DNA of 64,000 bases, from assembly GCA_032622095.1 (NCBI GenBank), contig CP136065.1:40737503-40801502 (forward strand), in the 5' to 3' direction. A program made the position numbers and the translations under genes. This DNA is from Siphonodentalium dalli. Lineage: Eukaryota > Mollusca > Scaphopoda > Gadilida > Siphonodentaliidae. Below the pieces are notes generated by a model. It was not told the origin of the DNA and made no database searches. It saw only the letters and a program-made list of their open reading frames with translations. Numbering within the stretch: position 1 is the stretch's first letter; every line of letters starts with the position of its first letter. Shown here in pieces: positions 23,969 to 36,576 of the stretch.

Positions 23969-25730
23969 CGCCAAGAAAATCTTGGAGCTGCAAGTTAGCT
24001 ACACGTATCCTGCAACTTGCAAGTTACATGTAGCCATCCTGCACCTTGCACCTGCAAGTTAGCCATCTCACACGTGAAACGCTGAGTAGGTTGGTCCCGC
24101 GAGGATCACATAGGAATATATTACTGATATTAGCGTTGCAAATCGTATAGCAATATACTACCCCGTTCATAACATACGCGACAAGATGGCAGGGCAACGG
24201 AGTGAGTTTCGGATTTATGGTAATTCATTTTTTTTCTGGCGGCGGAATTGTTTCCAGGAACCAGTTCTTTGGTTTAGTAATATCTCTCAGTGGCAGTAGG
24301 TGGCAGGATTGTGGTCCTGGTGGTCCTGGAGGTCCTGGAGCTTTCTATGTAAACCCTGTCCCGCTCGGGAATGGTATAACTACTTTGACGTCGCGAAATC
24401 CGTATATTAAAAGAGACATTCCAGAACAGAAATCCTGCGTGTACCCATCCACTAAAGACTGAGAGCTAGTATAAAAAACACCGCTCAAAAAACTATTTGA
24501 AATCCGAAACGCTCCTCGTGGGCATACTCCTCCAACCATCAACCCTCTCCAAAATATATAGGCTATAATGTGAGGGACGCGGCGATGTAGCGTTATTGAT
24601 CCCACCCCATCCCACCAGGACATAATGGTTGATATATTACTAATTAACTTTTACGTTAATATCGACATTACCATTTTTAATTAACAGCTTTTTCAATGGA
24701 AATCGCGCATAGGAGTGTAATAAATATTTATAATGGGTCGGCAGCCGTGAATACCTATTCGCACCACCCGTTGTCGATAGTGGACGCTTTCACATCACAA
24801 ATGTGTATCCCTATAGCACTGTCCATTAGTATATATACAGACATATTATTTCATTTGTGTTGTGGGTGGAACAAAGCTTACTTTGGTGAAGACCGTTGTA
24901 CTGTAGGCAGACGTGCAGTCCCGATTGAGTCCAATGGATGGCGTTCTGTCATTCCCAGTCTTAGATCTACACTTTAATATGGATGTCATTCCTGCAAAAC
25001 ACGGATTAGCAGAATGAAAAATATTTGTCATAACGAAACAAACATACCATACCATACCATACTGACCAATCAGTCGCGTCACCTCAGCGCAGATGGATGC
25101 CTCACATGCAATGCTATTTGGAATAGTTAAACCCCTTCCTAATTAGGGGGGGGGTAAACCATTTGCAGGAGCGTTTGCCGTGGTTGGGTGAGTGGTCCGA
25201 GAGGCAAAAAACGCATTTTTAACAATCTCGTGTAATGTTTTTTACTAAAGGCCCTTGTGCCTATATTTGACATGTATAACAGTTTACAACACATTATAAC
25301 TTGCATACTATAGACGTGGATATTCGGTATTATTCATCAATAGTTCAATAAATATATAGATGCAGCTGATGCACCTGGATATTGTCGTTCTGGTATGAAC
25401 AAACGACAGTTCTTAAACATCCACCCACATAAGGTATATTTAATATAAATGTGTTAGTTCGTGAAAAATCACATACATTTATCTCATATAATTATATGAC
25501 GAAGGGGCCCCCCAGACTCCGTACATCACATCCCACTTGATCAGCAACAATATATGACGTATATATAAGTCCCTGGTCATATTGCCCTTAGCCGAACTGG
25601 GCACCTTAGATAACTAAAAACTAATAAATTAAAAACTATTGATGCATTCCTTCTCACAGTGTTATTGCAAAAGTAAGTGCATGCCAGGACAGGGGGTGGG
25701 GGTAGAAAAATTAGTTGTAGAAATATATAT
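23969..25730. other. No gene recognised; short tandem motif near 24000
   Basis: CTTGCAAGTTA/CTGCAAGTTAGC motifs repeat at 23985-24060. A frame at 24202-24462 includes GPGGPGGPG but has no collagen-like continuation. A G-run lies at 25146. Confidence 0.35.
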
Positions 25731-26430
25731 GACTAGCAGTTGACCCGACGTCGTCCGGGCCTTGACCTTGAATTGACAGTTTTGAAGGTCAATGTCAGGT
25801 CGGGGTAACGATTTGACCCGTCCAAAACACTCCCCGGACAAAAGTAGCCCTATGTATAAAATTTCGTCGAAATCCGTCCGTTTTACCCGATTTGACCTTG
25901 AATTGACCATTTTGAAGGTCAAGGTCAGGTCGGGTTCACGATTTGACCCGTCGAAAACACTCCCCCGACACAAGTATCCCTAGGTATTTAATTTGAGTTA
26001 ATTCTGACTTTTTAATCAAGAGAAATGATGGTACCCGTCCCGTGATGGTATCCGTCCCTAAAAGAGATATGTTTGTGGGTACCCGTTTCAAGGTGAAGAT
26101 CATTTCGGGCGGAAAAACTTACCCGATGAAAATCTCCCCCGTTCCTTGGATCCCCTAAGTACGAAGACAGACATAATAATCACACAACACGCTCATGTCT
26201 GTATACAGACACAGTCACGTCTGGCCCCAGACATAAGCATCACACTACACGCAAACGCTCTTTATCAACGACACTGCGGATACGAACGCTCTTTATCTAT
26301 CAACGCGATTAAGACCTACAATGCCAAGGACGGTTATTTTGGTGACTGGAAGTGGAGAAGGAAGTTTGAGCTCAATCGGTCCAGCCGTTTTGCCGGCCAT
26401 AGCTAACACACAGACAGACAGAAGACCCAA
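25731..26430 (+). repeat. RTE-like 3'-end / SINE-type dispersed repeat
   Basis: Begins ACTAGCAGTTGACCCGACGT and ends near GGTCCAGCCGTTTTGCCGGC, then ACAGACAGACAGAAG. Both are typical borders of abundant RTE-derived repeats in invertebrates. The body has a direct repeat of about 130 bp (TTGACCTTGAATTGAC at 25760 and 25893). A related 5' fragment is at 57627-57810. Confidence 0.55.
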
Positions 26431-26460
26431 AATATATATTAGATTGGTGGTATTATTGTG

Positions 26461-27700
26461 CAACATATCGTAGTGCAAATAGGTTCACATTGGACCTACA
26501 TATATTCATATGGGTTCATATCGGACTTACATATATTCATATATGTTCATATTGGACCTACATATAGGTTCATATTGGACCTACATATATTCATATATGT
26601 TCATATTGGACCAACATATATTCAGATAGGTTCATATTGGACCTACATATATTCATATAGGTTCATATTGGACCAACATATATTCACATAGGTTCATATT
26701 GGACCAACATATATTCATATAGGTTCATATTGGACCTACATATAGGTTCATATTGGACCTACATATATTCATATAGGTTCATATTGGACCTACATATATT
26801 CATATAGGTTCATATTGGACCAACATATATTCATATAGGTTCATATTGGACCTACATATATTCATATATGTTCATATTGGACCTACATATATTCATATGG
26901 GTTCATATTGGACCTACATATATTCATATAGGTTCATATTGGACATACATATATTCATATAGGTTCATATTGGACCTACATATATTCATATAGGTTCATA
27001 TAGGACATACATATATTCATATAGGTTCATATTGGACCAACATATATTCATATAGGTTCATATTGGACATACATATATTCATATAGGTTCATATTGGACC
27101 AACATATATTCATATGTGTTCATATTGGACCTACATATATTCATATAGGTTCATATTGGACCTACATATATTCATATAGGTTCATATTGGACCTACATAT
27201 ATTCATATAGATTCATATTGGACCAACATATATTCATATAGGTTCATATTGGACCTACATATATTCATATAGGTTCATATTGGACCTACATATATTCATA
27301 TAGGTTCATATTGGACCTACATATAGGTTCATATTGGACCTACATATATTCATATGTGTTCATATTGGACCTACATATATTCATATAGGTTCATATTGGA
27401 CCTACATATATTCATATAGGTTCATATTGGACCTACATATATTCATATAGATTCATATTGGACCAACATATATTCATATAGGTTCATATTGGACCTACAT
27501 ATATTCATATAGGTTCATATTGGACCTACATATATTCATATAGGTTCATATTGGACCTACATATAGGTTCATATTGGACCTACATATATTCATATAGATT
27601 CATTGGACCTACATATATTCATATAGGTTCACATTGGACCTACATATATTCATATAGGTTCATATTGGACCTACATATATTCATATAGGTTCATTTTGGA
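26461..27700. repeat. 31-bp minisatellite with higher-order duplication
   Basis: The unit is GGTTCATATTGGACCTACAT plus ATATTCATATA, about 38 copies, with shorter units (GGTTCATATTGGACCTACATAT only). Variants CCTAC/CCAAC/CATAC are interspersed. 27111-27355 and 27351-27595 are the same 240-bp block repeated with no difference seen. Confidence 0.95.
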
Positions 27701-27810
27701 TTTATTTGATTATGGAATTATAGTGGACTTATACCCGTTTTTCCGTTTTATGGTGCGGACCACAGTGTAAACAAAATTTAAAGAGCGTACATCTGGTAAG
27801 TCGTGAGTTC
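27690..27810 (+). repeat. Dispersed repeat flanking the 31-bp array
   Basis: Sequence right of the array (GGATTTATTTGATTATGGAA, CCGTTTTATGGTGCGGACCA, GTACATCTGGTAAGTCGTGA) recurs at about 32275-32420, 32950-33075 and 33165-33300. Confidence 0.75.
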
Positions 27811-29529
27811 GTGTATTCGTGTTATTTTCAGATCACAATAGGGTCCGCGCTGGCCCGAAATGTACTTTTGCCAACTGAACCAGCCTGACTGAACAATAAA
27901 CTATAGATTCAAGATCAATATCAACTTCTTTCTGGTCTGAATATTCGAAATGATGGGTCAGACATGAAGTCTTCAACTATTGAAACATTTGATCACTAAA
28001 GACCCAAATCACCAGGGTCTCTGTTTTATAGACAATAATTGACTGGGAGATGGTTTAGCTATTGGATTTCATTGTTCACTGCCGGTGGTTTCAACCCATG
28101 TCCATATACTTGTGGAACATACCGGATCAATCGTGGAACAATAACTGTGCCGATCAATCGTGGAACAATAACTGTGATATAGCTTGACGCCCACAAGCCA
28201 AGTAATTCATTAATATGAATACCTGCGACAGACAAAGGACAATGTGGGTAAGTTGCCATCATGTATTGTTATTCCTCCCCATACTCTTATTGTCTTCAAC
28301 ATAATTGTCAAGTTTGTAGTCTTATTCCAAATTGTATGCTTATTTGGACACCGAGAGTAACCAGTTCTTATTTAACAAAAATACTTTTCGTCTAAATGTG
28401 CTAACGTCGAGATTACTTTGAGACTTTGACAAGCATACATAATTGGGGTGAAATGTAAGGCATACCACACATAACAGCCTCGATTACCAACTGTTCGACT
28501 CGTAATTATTATCTGCGATGCTTGAAACACCAATCGATTGACATTTCTTATCGTCTTTCTCGCATACAGCTATTATCTATCGCGAAGTTCATTCAGATGT
28601 AAATAATATGAAAATAAGCCGGCAGATCGATACGGAACCGGGTACACCCGGTGTCCGGAAATTATATGATGGACGTTAATTATATTGAGTTCTCAACCCG
28701 CTGGGAGTAAATCTGACAAGACTGTCTTAGAATAGTAATCCACATTTCTCGTGTCCTGGTGTAGGAGCGTCACATTCTCACGAAAAGGAAGGTAGAGGGG
28801 TAATGTCGCCGAGAACTTTACTCGTCCTTGACCTCGATCAATGGTATACTCGTAGGGCGCGCATCTATAATATCAAATCGACTCCACCCACCCCGCGTGT
28901 GCAATTTGACTAATATATCAAGATGTTCCACCAACTTGGGTGTTCTAGAAACCACCCGAAAGAGAACCGTTAATTACTAGTAGTTGAATATAACGTGACT
29001 TCTGAGGTGAAGGTCGAGCACAGCTCTTGCGACATTACCCCTCAACCGAAAAAGAATGCATGATCCGCAATTCATTTTGGGAGCTTTCTCACAACACGGA
29101 ATTTTAGGGTAGAAAGTACACGTATGCTCCGCCATGCACACTATATTGTGAGTACGTTCACACTAAGGGAATGTATACATACATGGGTTCTTCGCCATTT
29201 GCGCAGCATTGTGAGAATGGCCTCGCGACACGGAATGCATGTTCCGTCGTCACGCAATGCATGATATAGGTTACAAGCAACGAGATCATTGAAATTATGA
29301 TCCTTGACATTTTGTGTGGAGAAACTCGAGTCAGTATTAAAATAAATCTGGGGGCTGAATGGTGCAATTAAGTTGTTCAACGTGATCGGAAACAATAATA
29401 TGCAACATAAATTCCTCAAACATGTATGTGGGTTTGTGTTCGTTAAACGACCATATTTGACGGCATATTGTGGTGAGGTACATTTTATGTGTATTTTTCT
29501 CTACTGAACTTTTATGGTAAAGTGATACT
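27811..29529. other. No gene recognised; short repeats
   Basis: A 28-bp unit (GATCAATCGTGGAACAATAA) is doubled at 28122-28176. At 28780-29055, GGTAGAGGGGTAATGTCGC and GCGACATTACCCCTCAACC are inverted, perhaps the ends of a worn small TIR element. Confidence 0.4.
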
Positions 29530-32120
29530 TGCGGAAATAGTCCAGGCACATTAGACATGGAAGTGGAAAAGTAAGGAAATAAATCGGGGAAAGCTGATTT
29601 TTTTTTATTATTTTGGCCATAACATCGCGGACGCGTCACGAAAAGTCCCCTAAAATCCGATTTGAGCTTTCTGAGTTACATCATTTTTTCCATATAATTA
29701 AACAAAACAATATTTTTCACAATGATGGAAATAATTGGATGTTGTAACAATTATTCAGCCGAAACGTATACAAAAAGCACTCAATATTGTTCGATATACA
29801 ATTCTCGAACCAACGACACCCATTCAAAGGGAAATATCGAATGAATTTCGCATATATAGATATGAAATAAAACACTGAGCCAAAATACTGACGATTTTGA
29901 AGACAAACTGATGTATTCGATGTCGGATTTCTCAGGCTTCTCGAAACATAGGCGCAAGCTATCTATTTTAAAAACTGCACAGACACCACCCCGTCGCTAT
30001 AATAGGCAGAACTAGCGAGTACGCACATCATAAGTTGTCAAAACTTGTAAAAACATAACCCTACCCCCGAAACTGGTTGTCAACGATCTGGTCGTATTTT
30101 GATATTCTATTTTGTCTAAGCTAGTCATATGCATTACTCAGTTATACCAGTATATGTGAAATATGAGTACGAGAGCGAATATAGTGACACGATCAGAATA
30201 CTACAAACGCGGTCATGAAATGGCTGTCAAAATGGCCGCAACCACCAAGCTAAGCCGAAATGATGGCAACTTATTATATAACCACCTAGTAGGTAAAATA
30301 CGTATTAACAATATACAAGTCTGTTGTTAAATATCTTTAAAGGTACACAGTTCATTAAAACAGGCCCATGTGGAGGATTTATCGGCCATTGCAACGCAGG
30401 TCAAACCCAATGAATTACGTCTTTAAAATTTCGGGTTTTCTGTTTACAGTCGGGGCCAAAAATAATAATTTCGGGCATGCAACATACGAAGTAATGTTTC
30501 GCCACACAGTGTATGGTAGTTTCGTTCGGCGTGATGATAAATTATTGAATGGAACGCAGAAACTTAAGTGCATATCCTTGCGGTATAAATAGTAGTTATA
30601 TTTCCGGATTGTTCATCACTGTACATGATAATAAACCACACACGTATGTTGCAATTCTTATTATATTGCAAAGAAACCGCCACCTCTTCAAAAGATTAGC
30701 ACTGCATCACACCTGATCAAATAGACAGCACATCGTACATTTGATATACGACTAATTTTCGTGCTGCTTCCAAACCGGTCTCTTAGTAAACAATTTGTTC
30801 AACTTACTTCAGTCGGCAACTTGCAACTGGAATATGCTATTACGCAATGTACAATATTAGTTTTCCGTATTTTGTTGTTTGAAAATATCTTGCCAAAACC
30901 ACCCATGAACTTGTGCAAAATATCAGGTGATCATCGTTTAAAGCTGTTATTTCAGCGTTGAACATTGACTCAATGTTGCTAGTTATGGTTGTTAGTTCAG
31001 CAGATATGTGTAACATTAGGGAGAAGGGATACACACGGTAATGCGGTTGCAGAAAACATAGTACCCTTCGCGTATATGTGACCTTGGTGAATATAACCAA
31101 ATATTATTTCCAGGTGTAAAGACAGTCTCTGTCACAGAGTATGTGGGCAATTTTGGTCAAGTTTAGATTTTTTTAAAGAAAGTATATGGTACTCCTTTGT
31201 GTTTTGATAAATTGCTTTCATAGTATACCACCATGCATTCTTGTGATAACAGCGAAATATTCGTGTTTTATTACTTATTCTTAGGCAAAAAGTACTAATA
31301 TTTTAAGACACGGAGAATATAATCTACACAATTCACCCATTACTCTATGAATATCTCTCATACTGCTCTATAGCAGTGTAATTCGAAAGGTTTGATGGCG
31401 TATATATCAAAAGAAACGATGACCGGTCACATTAGTGATACTGCTATGAGCACATATATTTCGGCTTCTATGAAAGGTCACAGAATCAATTCTTCGCTAT
31501 TAAATTTCATTTTACAGTGTAGTGTACATATATATCACACGATTCAAGATAAATAGTGCAGAAAAATTTGCCTTATTCTCCCGTTTCTTTGCGGTCAAAA
31601 AGTCCAGATTTAACCATTTTATGAGATCTTGCTTTTCGCTATATCTCTCGCGATATATATTAGAGATAATTCGCACATACCCGATAAAATGTTTCTCTTA
31701 TTCTCTGCAACCATTCTTCCTCACATATTTCGAGCGTCTTGTCACTCTTATGGGACTAGCTATTCAATTATGCTTAAAATGTAAATTTCATTCTATTTTG
31801 GCCATTTTGGCGGCCATTTTGGGACTTCAATTCAACTTATATGGTTCACGGCTAAGCATTGTTTGTATGTATGTCAATGTATTATGAATTTGGAATTAAT
31901 TGATCTACACATGACTGCATTCCCATATGGCCTGATGGAGATGCTTCAGAATTTGAACCATTCCGAAAAATCAAGATATCTCAAAAAGCTCAACTCGGAT
32001 TTTAGGGGACTTTTGACACGTTGTTCATAAACATGTTCTTATTGATCCCTGAAAAAATCAGTTTTCCCCGATTTTTTACACTAGTGAAACCTTATGTGCC
32101 TGGACTAAAATGGCATTCTA
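29530..32120. mobile_element. Probable 2.6-kb TIR element, decayed
   Basis: 29530-29690 and 31965-32120 are inverted repeats. TAGTCCAGGCACATTAG pairs with TAATGTGCCTGGACTA-like sequence at the right. AAAGTCCCCTAAAATCCGA pairs with TCGGATTTTAGGGGACTTT, and CGGGGAAAGCTGATTTTT with AAAAATCAGTTTTCCCCG. No transposase frame is seen between them. Confidence 0.62.
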
Positions 32121-32239
32121 TTTCAAAGAATAAGTATGCTTTGGCACAATTTCATTTTTGTCGTATTATGTCCGACGACATTTGAAATGGGAATTGTGTC
32201 AGTTGTGGCAGCTTCGTGATCTGATTCGTTTGATGAGCA

Positions 32240-33300
32240 ACATATCCTCATGCAAATAGGTTGATATTGGAACTAAATATTCACATATGTTCATATTGGA
32301 TATATTTGATTCTGCAATAAGCCTATATTAAGATCATACCCATTATTCCGTTGAATGGCGCGGGCCGCAGTGAAAACATATTATAAAAAAGCGTGAATCG
32401 TGTTAGTCGTGTCGACGAAAAAAATCTAGATAAAATAGTGCCAGTATGTGCTTATTTTGTAAGCAAATAGTTTCATATTGGACTGTTCTAAAAAAAAACG
32501 TTTTAGGTCCATATAGAGCGTATATTGAGTTCAAATAATACCATTAAAATAAGCCCGCTATGTGCTTATTTTTATGTGAACAGGCTATATGGGCACGGAC
32601 AACTTTGAATCAAGGCCACAATTTTTGCTATCATTCGTCAAGACTTGAGATATCACGTGCTTGATGGACTAGATTATAATCTGGGTACCTTTGCATATCT
32701 GGCAGATCATGGGTAAACTATACTACACACACATAATACGATAATGCGCAATTCATTGAGGGGGCGGCAGTAAGACAGTCTAGCCTGACTATGCCACCCC
32801 CTCGAATATACAATGTAATATTTGTCAAATGTATCATGCATTAATATGTGTATATTTAAATAAAATATCATATCCTTGGTGATGACAATGATTGCGTGTT
32901 AATTCAAAACTCCATCATCATGCAAATGAGTTCATATTGGTATTCAATATTCCCATATGTTCTTATTGGACTTATTTGATTCCGTAGAACGCACATAGTA
33001 GACGTATACCCGTTCCGTTTTATGGCACCAATGAAAACACATTATAAAGAGTATACATCTGGTAAGTCGATTTAGGTTCATATGAAGCGTATAATTTCAA
33101 CTTGTCAGCGCGCACTTATGTTCATAACCGGCCCATACTATCCGCGTGCATGGGTTCATATTGGATTGTTTTATTCTGAAATCAGCGATATTTGACTTAT
33201 ATCCGTTATTCCGTTTTATGGCGCGGGTCACAGTGAACACATATTTTAAAGAACATATACATCTGGCAAGTCGTGAGTTGGTTTATCTGTGTTTATTATG
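32240..33300 (+). repeat. Three dispersed relatives of the 31-bp-array element
   Basis: Copies at about 32240-32420, 32915-33075 and 33140-33300 share CATGCAAATAGGTT, TTCATATTGGAYTTATTTGA, TTCCGTTTTATGGCGCGGG and ACATCTGGTAAGTCG. Each has only one or two of the 31-bp-like units that are expanded at 26461-27700. Confidence 0.7.
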
Positions 33301-34459
33301 AGTCAATAATAAGCTAATCTTTATAAGCCGATACTATGCTTATTTTCGTGAGAACAGGCTAGTAATTCAGATTGAAATAATGCCGATATGGGCTTATTTG
33401 TGTGTTTGAAAGAAGTTCAATATGAGCTGATTTTCAGTAGAACAGGCTGAACAATTCATTGGAGTGGACATTGTAACATATATAGCAAGTCAGATATCCC
33501 CCAAATTTACAAATAACAATATATTTATTGAAGTAGAATACATAATTCATAGTGCCAGGTAGAGTTTATCGAGTGTCCGAAAACATAGTTCTGGTGTGAA
33601 TTGAACAATGATATAATTTGTTTGAGAAGGCAATCAATTTGATCTGTTCAGGTAGGTTGGCATGCAAATAGCACTTAATCAGAAGTGTTGTGATACATAA
33701 TTGGCAGACTTCCGGTCGATGTACATTCAGCTTAAAAATCAACGGAAGTGTACTGCCCCCATCAACCTCCCAACGACAAAGAGATCAAAGTTTTATTTGA
33801 TAATGATATGTAGTATTCGAAATAAATGTTTGTTTATAATGATAAGTATACTTACCAGTGATTCGCTGTCATTGTAATTTGCAAATTATTAAGGTACATG
33901 TACCAGTAGTTACAAATAATTATTTATATATCATACAGTTGTCATACAATGTTTAAGCCGCGACGCTAAATTAATATGACTGTCATACTGAAGCTGCAAT
34001 GAATACCAAGTTGTCTGTATACATTTAATTTACATGTTAGACATTTGAATTCATAGTTGTTAGTCTATAAATAATTACGCTCTCTGATTGTGTATATTGG
34101 CAAGCAAGCAGATACGGCCATGTCGTAGGAGATGGACTAAATGTGATTAAACGTACTGGGTATTTGCGTACTTGAACCATGTGACGAAGTTCGTGTGTGG
34201 TTATTGGTGTTTCAATGCAATGGGCGTTGCGTGTTTACCGATCAACTGTCAACCAATTGGAACGAATGCGCCCTTTGTGAACACATATTTTACGTGACGC
34301 ATGGTGCGTAAATATTTCATAATTATCATAATTTTAGTTTGGCACGTCCGTTTTTTTTAAATGTTATCACATGCTTTATCACCAAGCACCCACATAAGAA
34401 AACAATACATATTAACGCTATATATTTTATGTATGCCTAATAATATGACAGTGAGGGCG
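33301..34459. other. Downstream of the GPCR stop; nothing recognised
   Basis: AT-rich DNA that should contain the receptor 3' UTR if the stop at 34460 is real. AATAAA-like strings are common by chance in such DNA, so I assign no polyadenylation site. Confidence 0.35.
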
Positions 34460-34636
34460 TTACCATTTCTGACTATGGTTTTCTTGTTTATGTTTATTCG
34501 AGTGAAATGAGTTAAAACATAACGAACCTGATCGGAACCTTTGGTTGAACCCAGCATAGATGAGTGGATTCAGGGCGCTGTTGGCGTCAGCCAGGAAGTA
34601 TGCGAAATACTGAAACTCATCGTACCAGCGTGGGAC
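34460..34636 (-). CDS. Class A GPCR, terminal exon coding TM7 and C-tail
   Basis: Follows acceptor TTTCCTTTGTAG in phase 0. The first 30 residues are ECL3 and TM7: VPRWYDEFQYFAYF, then LADANSALNPLIYAGFN with the diagnostic NPxxY (NPLIY). Helix 8 begins NQRFRSG. The frame then runs 20 more codons to TAA at 34462-34460, giving a short tail ending QENHSQKW. The last roughly 45 nt, stop included, are repeated with few changes at 35084-35128 next to a SINE, so the tail may be repeat-derived. Alternatively a weak donor (CAG|GTTCGT after 34528) could splice to another exon further left. NPxxY and the joint with the TM6 exon make the identity secure; the exact 3' end is not. Confidence 0.85.
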   Translation of the reverse strand, partial: VPRWYDEFQYFAYFLADANSALNPLIYAGFNQRFRSGSLCFNSFHSNKHKQENHSQKW

Positions 34637-34740
34637 CTACAAAGGAAATTTAACATTAGTTTTATGTTCACAGATAACTACATGTATATAGAGAGGTTCG
34701 GCTTGTAACCCGCAACGTGTATGGTACATTACATTGTGTG

Positions 34741-34795
34741 GAGCTCCGTGATCCAGTGATTAGCGCGTCGGCCTTATTACGCGCGCCGCGTGTAT
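34741..34795 (+). repeat. SINE 5' half (tRNA-Glu-like), intronic
   Basis: GAGCTCCGTGATCCAGTGAT followed by TAGCGCGTCGG resembles the A-box half of the SINE at 48229 (TCCATGGTCCAGTGGTTAGC). The B-box half is missing here. Confidence 0.55.
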
Positions 34796-35083
34796 ACTAA
34801 TGTCCAAATTATTGTTTCGTCTGGGCGTTGCCATAGCGCTGGGGGATCTATTTATATAATGTTAATTATTGGGACACATTAAAAGCTGTAGTGCGACCCC
34901 GAGGCCGAGATGTAGTGCGACCCCGAGGACGAGCCCGGTAAAACGTGTAGCTGAGAATTTAAATTTCGTTTATTGGCGTTTACATTATGTCAATAATGTT
35001 GATTTTTGGTTTGTGATAAGCTATGCCAATTACAAATAACAGAAATGAAAAAGATTCTATAATTATAATCATGGGTATATAAT

Positions 35084-35220
35084 ATATGATATTGAGCGCG
35101 TTACCATTTCTGACATTGGTTTTCTTGTCTTCCCTGTCAACACATCGAGATGAGTTCGCTGGTCTAATGTGAGTTTCACACAGCAGTGGCTTGTCCGAAT
35201 TGATCAGCGTGCCATTGTGA
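35084..35220 (+). repeat. SINE 3' portion with copy of the GPCR tail sequence
   Basis: 35130-35220 matches the SINE at 48229 (GAGATGAGTTCGCTGGTCTA, ATGTGAGTTTCACACAG, GTGGCTTGTCCGAA). The 45 nt just before it (35084-35128) match the end of the receptor's last exon at 34443-34487 with five differences by eye. Confidence 0.65.
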
Positions 35221-35470
35221 GATGTTATATCACTCTTATAACTAACGTGTAGGTTTTCTACACAAAATGGGTAGCCCTGCTACCCGTTCATATTTAATTT
35301 TGTTATCTTAAACATATTGTGTAGTATATGTGTTATATCACATAAGTACACAAATTGTGTAACTTTTTTTCTACAAATTAATTATAAGAGTATACAGTGT
35401 TCGAATTTCGCGCAAAGCTGTGACCCCTTGAGCAAGGTCGCTCGTACTGTGTCTGCTTCGTACCACCCAA

Positions 35471-36576
35471 TACGTTAAAAAGGGGGGACACGACAATCTG
35501 CGGGATGGGATGGAATATGGAATAGAACGACAATGTGCGGAACAGAATTTCAAATTGCGTGGAACGGCCGTTATCTCGAGGAATACAGCACGTAGAGGGC
35601 TCCTTTTGGTGTCATACATATTAACTCCGCCACTGACCGGACACCAGAAGTTGCATTATTCGGTCGCCAACTAAAATTGTCGAAATCAAGGCCGTGGACC
35701 AGCTGTAGAAATGCATTTTTACAGCGATAACGCTATGCCCACAAGCAAACTTGGTATTAAAATGAAGTTTATCATCTATTGCACAACAAAAATCTATTAA
35801 TTCGAGCGAAGCTGCGATTTATGCACACCTAGAGACCGATTAACCCACCCATGCGAAGGTGCCACGAAAAACTGAGTTCGACATCAATGTTTAGAATTTA
35901 GATTTCTCGATGAATACGCTAGCAAACAACAAGTTTTAGGTACCAAATGACGCAGTGGAATACTGCGCATTCGTTTTAGCTACAATATGGCTGTTTTATT
36001 ACGAGTACTCTAATGGCGAACACGCAAACACGCGCCGATGAAAACAGCTAAAAATAGACTCGATGTTTACAATAACAGGATCGATTTCAGCTGATATATT
36101 CCATATAATGGGGCGTATAGTATATCAAATTGTAGGATTAGACACAGGGAATGTAATTTTGTCCAAATGGGTCCACTACGCAGTGAAATTGTTGCAGAAA
36201 TTCGCTCCAAGAAAGAGCGCTACTTTTTCTCGTAAAAAATAGAATGGCCGACTGAAGCCGTTTTTTCGTTCAAACTAAACCTGTTCTTAGCAGCACTTCA
36301 TCCACAAAATACGAATATACACCATGTATCAGAAGACGTATCAAATGTGATTTTTTAAGGGATTTGCGCTCTCCATTTGTTATAATTCGCACTTATTTTT
36401 TATTTCAGTTCTGACTAAAAGCCCAGATGCCGGAAGCATGTGTCCGGCGATTACAAGCCAAGCTGTATTCATCGAGATATCGGCCGTTCCACGCAATTTG
36501 AAATTCTGTTCCGCAGATTGTCGTTCTATTCCATATTCCACCCCATCCCGCAGATTGTCATATCCCAAAAAGCGTA
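35471..36576. mobile_element. 1.1-kb nonautonomous element with about 120-bp TIRs
   Basis: GACAATCTGCGGGATGGGAT at the left pairs with ATCCCGCAGATTGTC at the right, and CAAATTGCGTGGAACGGCCG pairs with CGGCCGTTCCACGCAATTTG. The ends read TACGTTAAAAAGGGG and CCCAAAAAGCGTA. The frames in both arms are mirror images and not genes. Confidence 0.8.

Noticed and set aside
24185-24206. First coding exon starting ATGGCAGGGCAACGGA with a GTGAGT donor
   Set aside because: Kozak-like ATG and a donor-like string are present, but five codons with no downstream partner exon cannot be supported.
24202-24462. Collagen-like exon (GPGGPGGPG)
   Set aside because: Only three triplets, from a short CCTGGNGGT tandem; no further Gly-x-y repeats or matching splice borders.
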